A DNA stretch of 12,821 nt from positions 1-12,821 of the forward strand of contig JAEOST010000767.1 of assembly GCA_016840245.1 (NCBI GenBank), in the 5' to 3' direction. The stretch comes from Candidatus Thorarchaeota archaeon. Its GTDB lineage: Archaea > Asgardarchaeota > Thorarchaeia > Thorarchaeales > Thorarchaeaceae. The notes below the pieces were generated by a model. It had not been told where the DNA came from, searched no databases, and worked only from the letters and a program-made list of their open reading frames with translations. Positions 12,682 to 12,821 of this stretch are shown here, piece after piece; within the stretch, counting starts at the first letter, position 1; every line of letters starts with the position of its first letter. A program made the position numbers and the translations under genes.

Positions 12682-12821
12682 ATGACACGGTCTCTAAATG
12701 ACGTAATGAACTTTCTAAGTAACTATACATTAGCCTGGCATCATTGGCTAATACTACTCTCACTACTCAAACTGAACGGGAGCGGCGCAAAAGGACAGAT
12801 TTTTCCAGTCTTCAAGAAGGA
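12682..12821 (+). CDS. 5' part of an unknown gene, cut by window end
   Basis: The ATG at 12682 is 20 bases after the previous stop, with GGGGAT (12671-12676) as a modest RBS. There are 46 codons and two bases, open to the end. The start MTRSLNDVMNFLSNYTLAWHH leads to LILLSLLKLNGSGAKGQIFPVF, which could be the first helices of a winged-helix domain. The spacing suggests the same operon. Too little is visible to assign a function. A TTG at 12664 in the same frame is another possible start. Confidence 0.6.
   Translation, partial: MTRSLNDVMNFLSNYTLAWHHWLILLSLLKLNGSGAKGQIFPVFKK

Overview
The window reads as an archaeal, most likely Asgard (Thorarchaeia-like) genome fragment. The reasons are: a small GTPase with clear Arf-family motifs behind a longin-like domain; giant secreted, single-pass surface proteins built from beta-sandwich modules; TATA-like promoter elements; Shine-Dalgarno sites of the GGAGGTG type; and TTG and GTG starts. 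The lineage call is inference. All genes are on the + strand and coding density is high.

Layout. Positions 2-2173 hold the 3' part of a surface protein gene (protein A; its start lies left of the window): extracellular beta modules, one membrane helix, a conserved juxtamembrane segment, a long tail almost free of basic residues, and a small C-terminal module. A strong hairpin plus T-tract terminator follows (2184-2222). The 264-base gap after gene A then carries TATA-like elements, three TTGTTAT repeats, and a good RBS. Positions 2438-9244 encode protein B (2268 residues), a second and complete member of the same family: signal peptide, DUF2341-like domain, Trp/Tyr-rich domain, about four carboxypeptidase-regulatory-like folds, about eight to ten further beta modules, a membrane helix, and the same intracellular architecture as A.

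After B there is no visible terminator or promoter. A tightly spaced gene string follows: an unlisted 41-codon ORF that exactly fills the gap (9250-9375), a longin/Arf-like GTPase fusion (9377-10258), a 191-residue coiled-coil protein (10260-10835), a 124-residue protein with a basic N-terminus and a helical C-terminal part (10854-11228), a 473-residue coiled-coil protein with a C-terminal winged-helix-like domain (11240-12661), and the start of another gene (12682 to the window end). Gaps within this string are 1 to 20 bases, apart from the 5 bases between B and the 41-codon ORF, and most starts have a good RBS.

Working picture (inference). The window may encode an outside-to-inside surface system: two paralogous receptors or adhesins with acidic cytosolic tails capped by a nearly invariant 36-residue module, next to a cytosolic set made of an Arf-like GTPase carrying its own longin domain and several coiled-coil partners. 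The GTPase and coiled-coil proteins could be the membrane-proximal machinery that the tails recruit, but only gene order and apparent co-transcription support this link.
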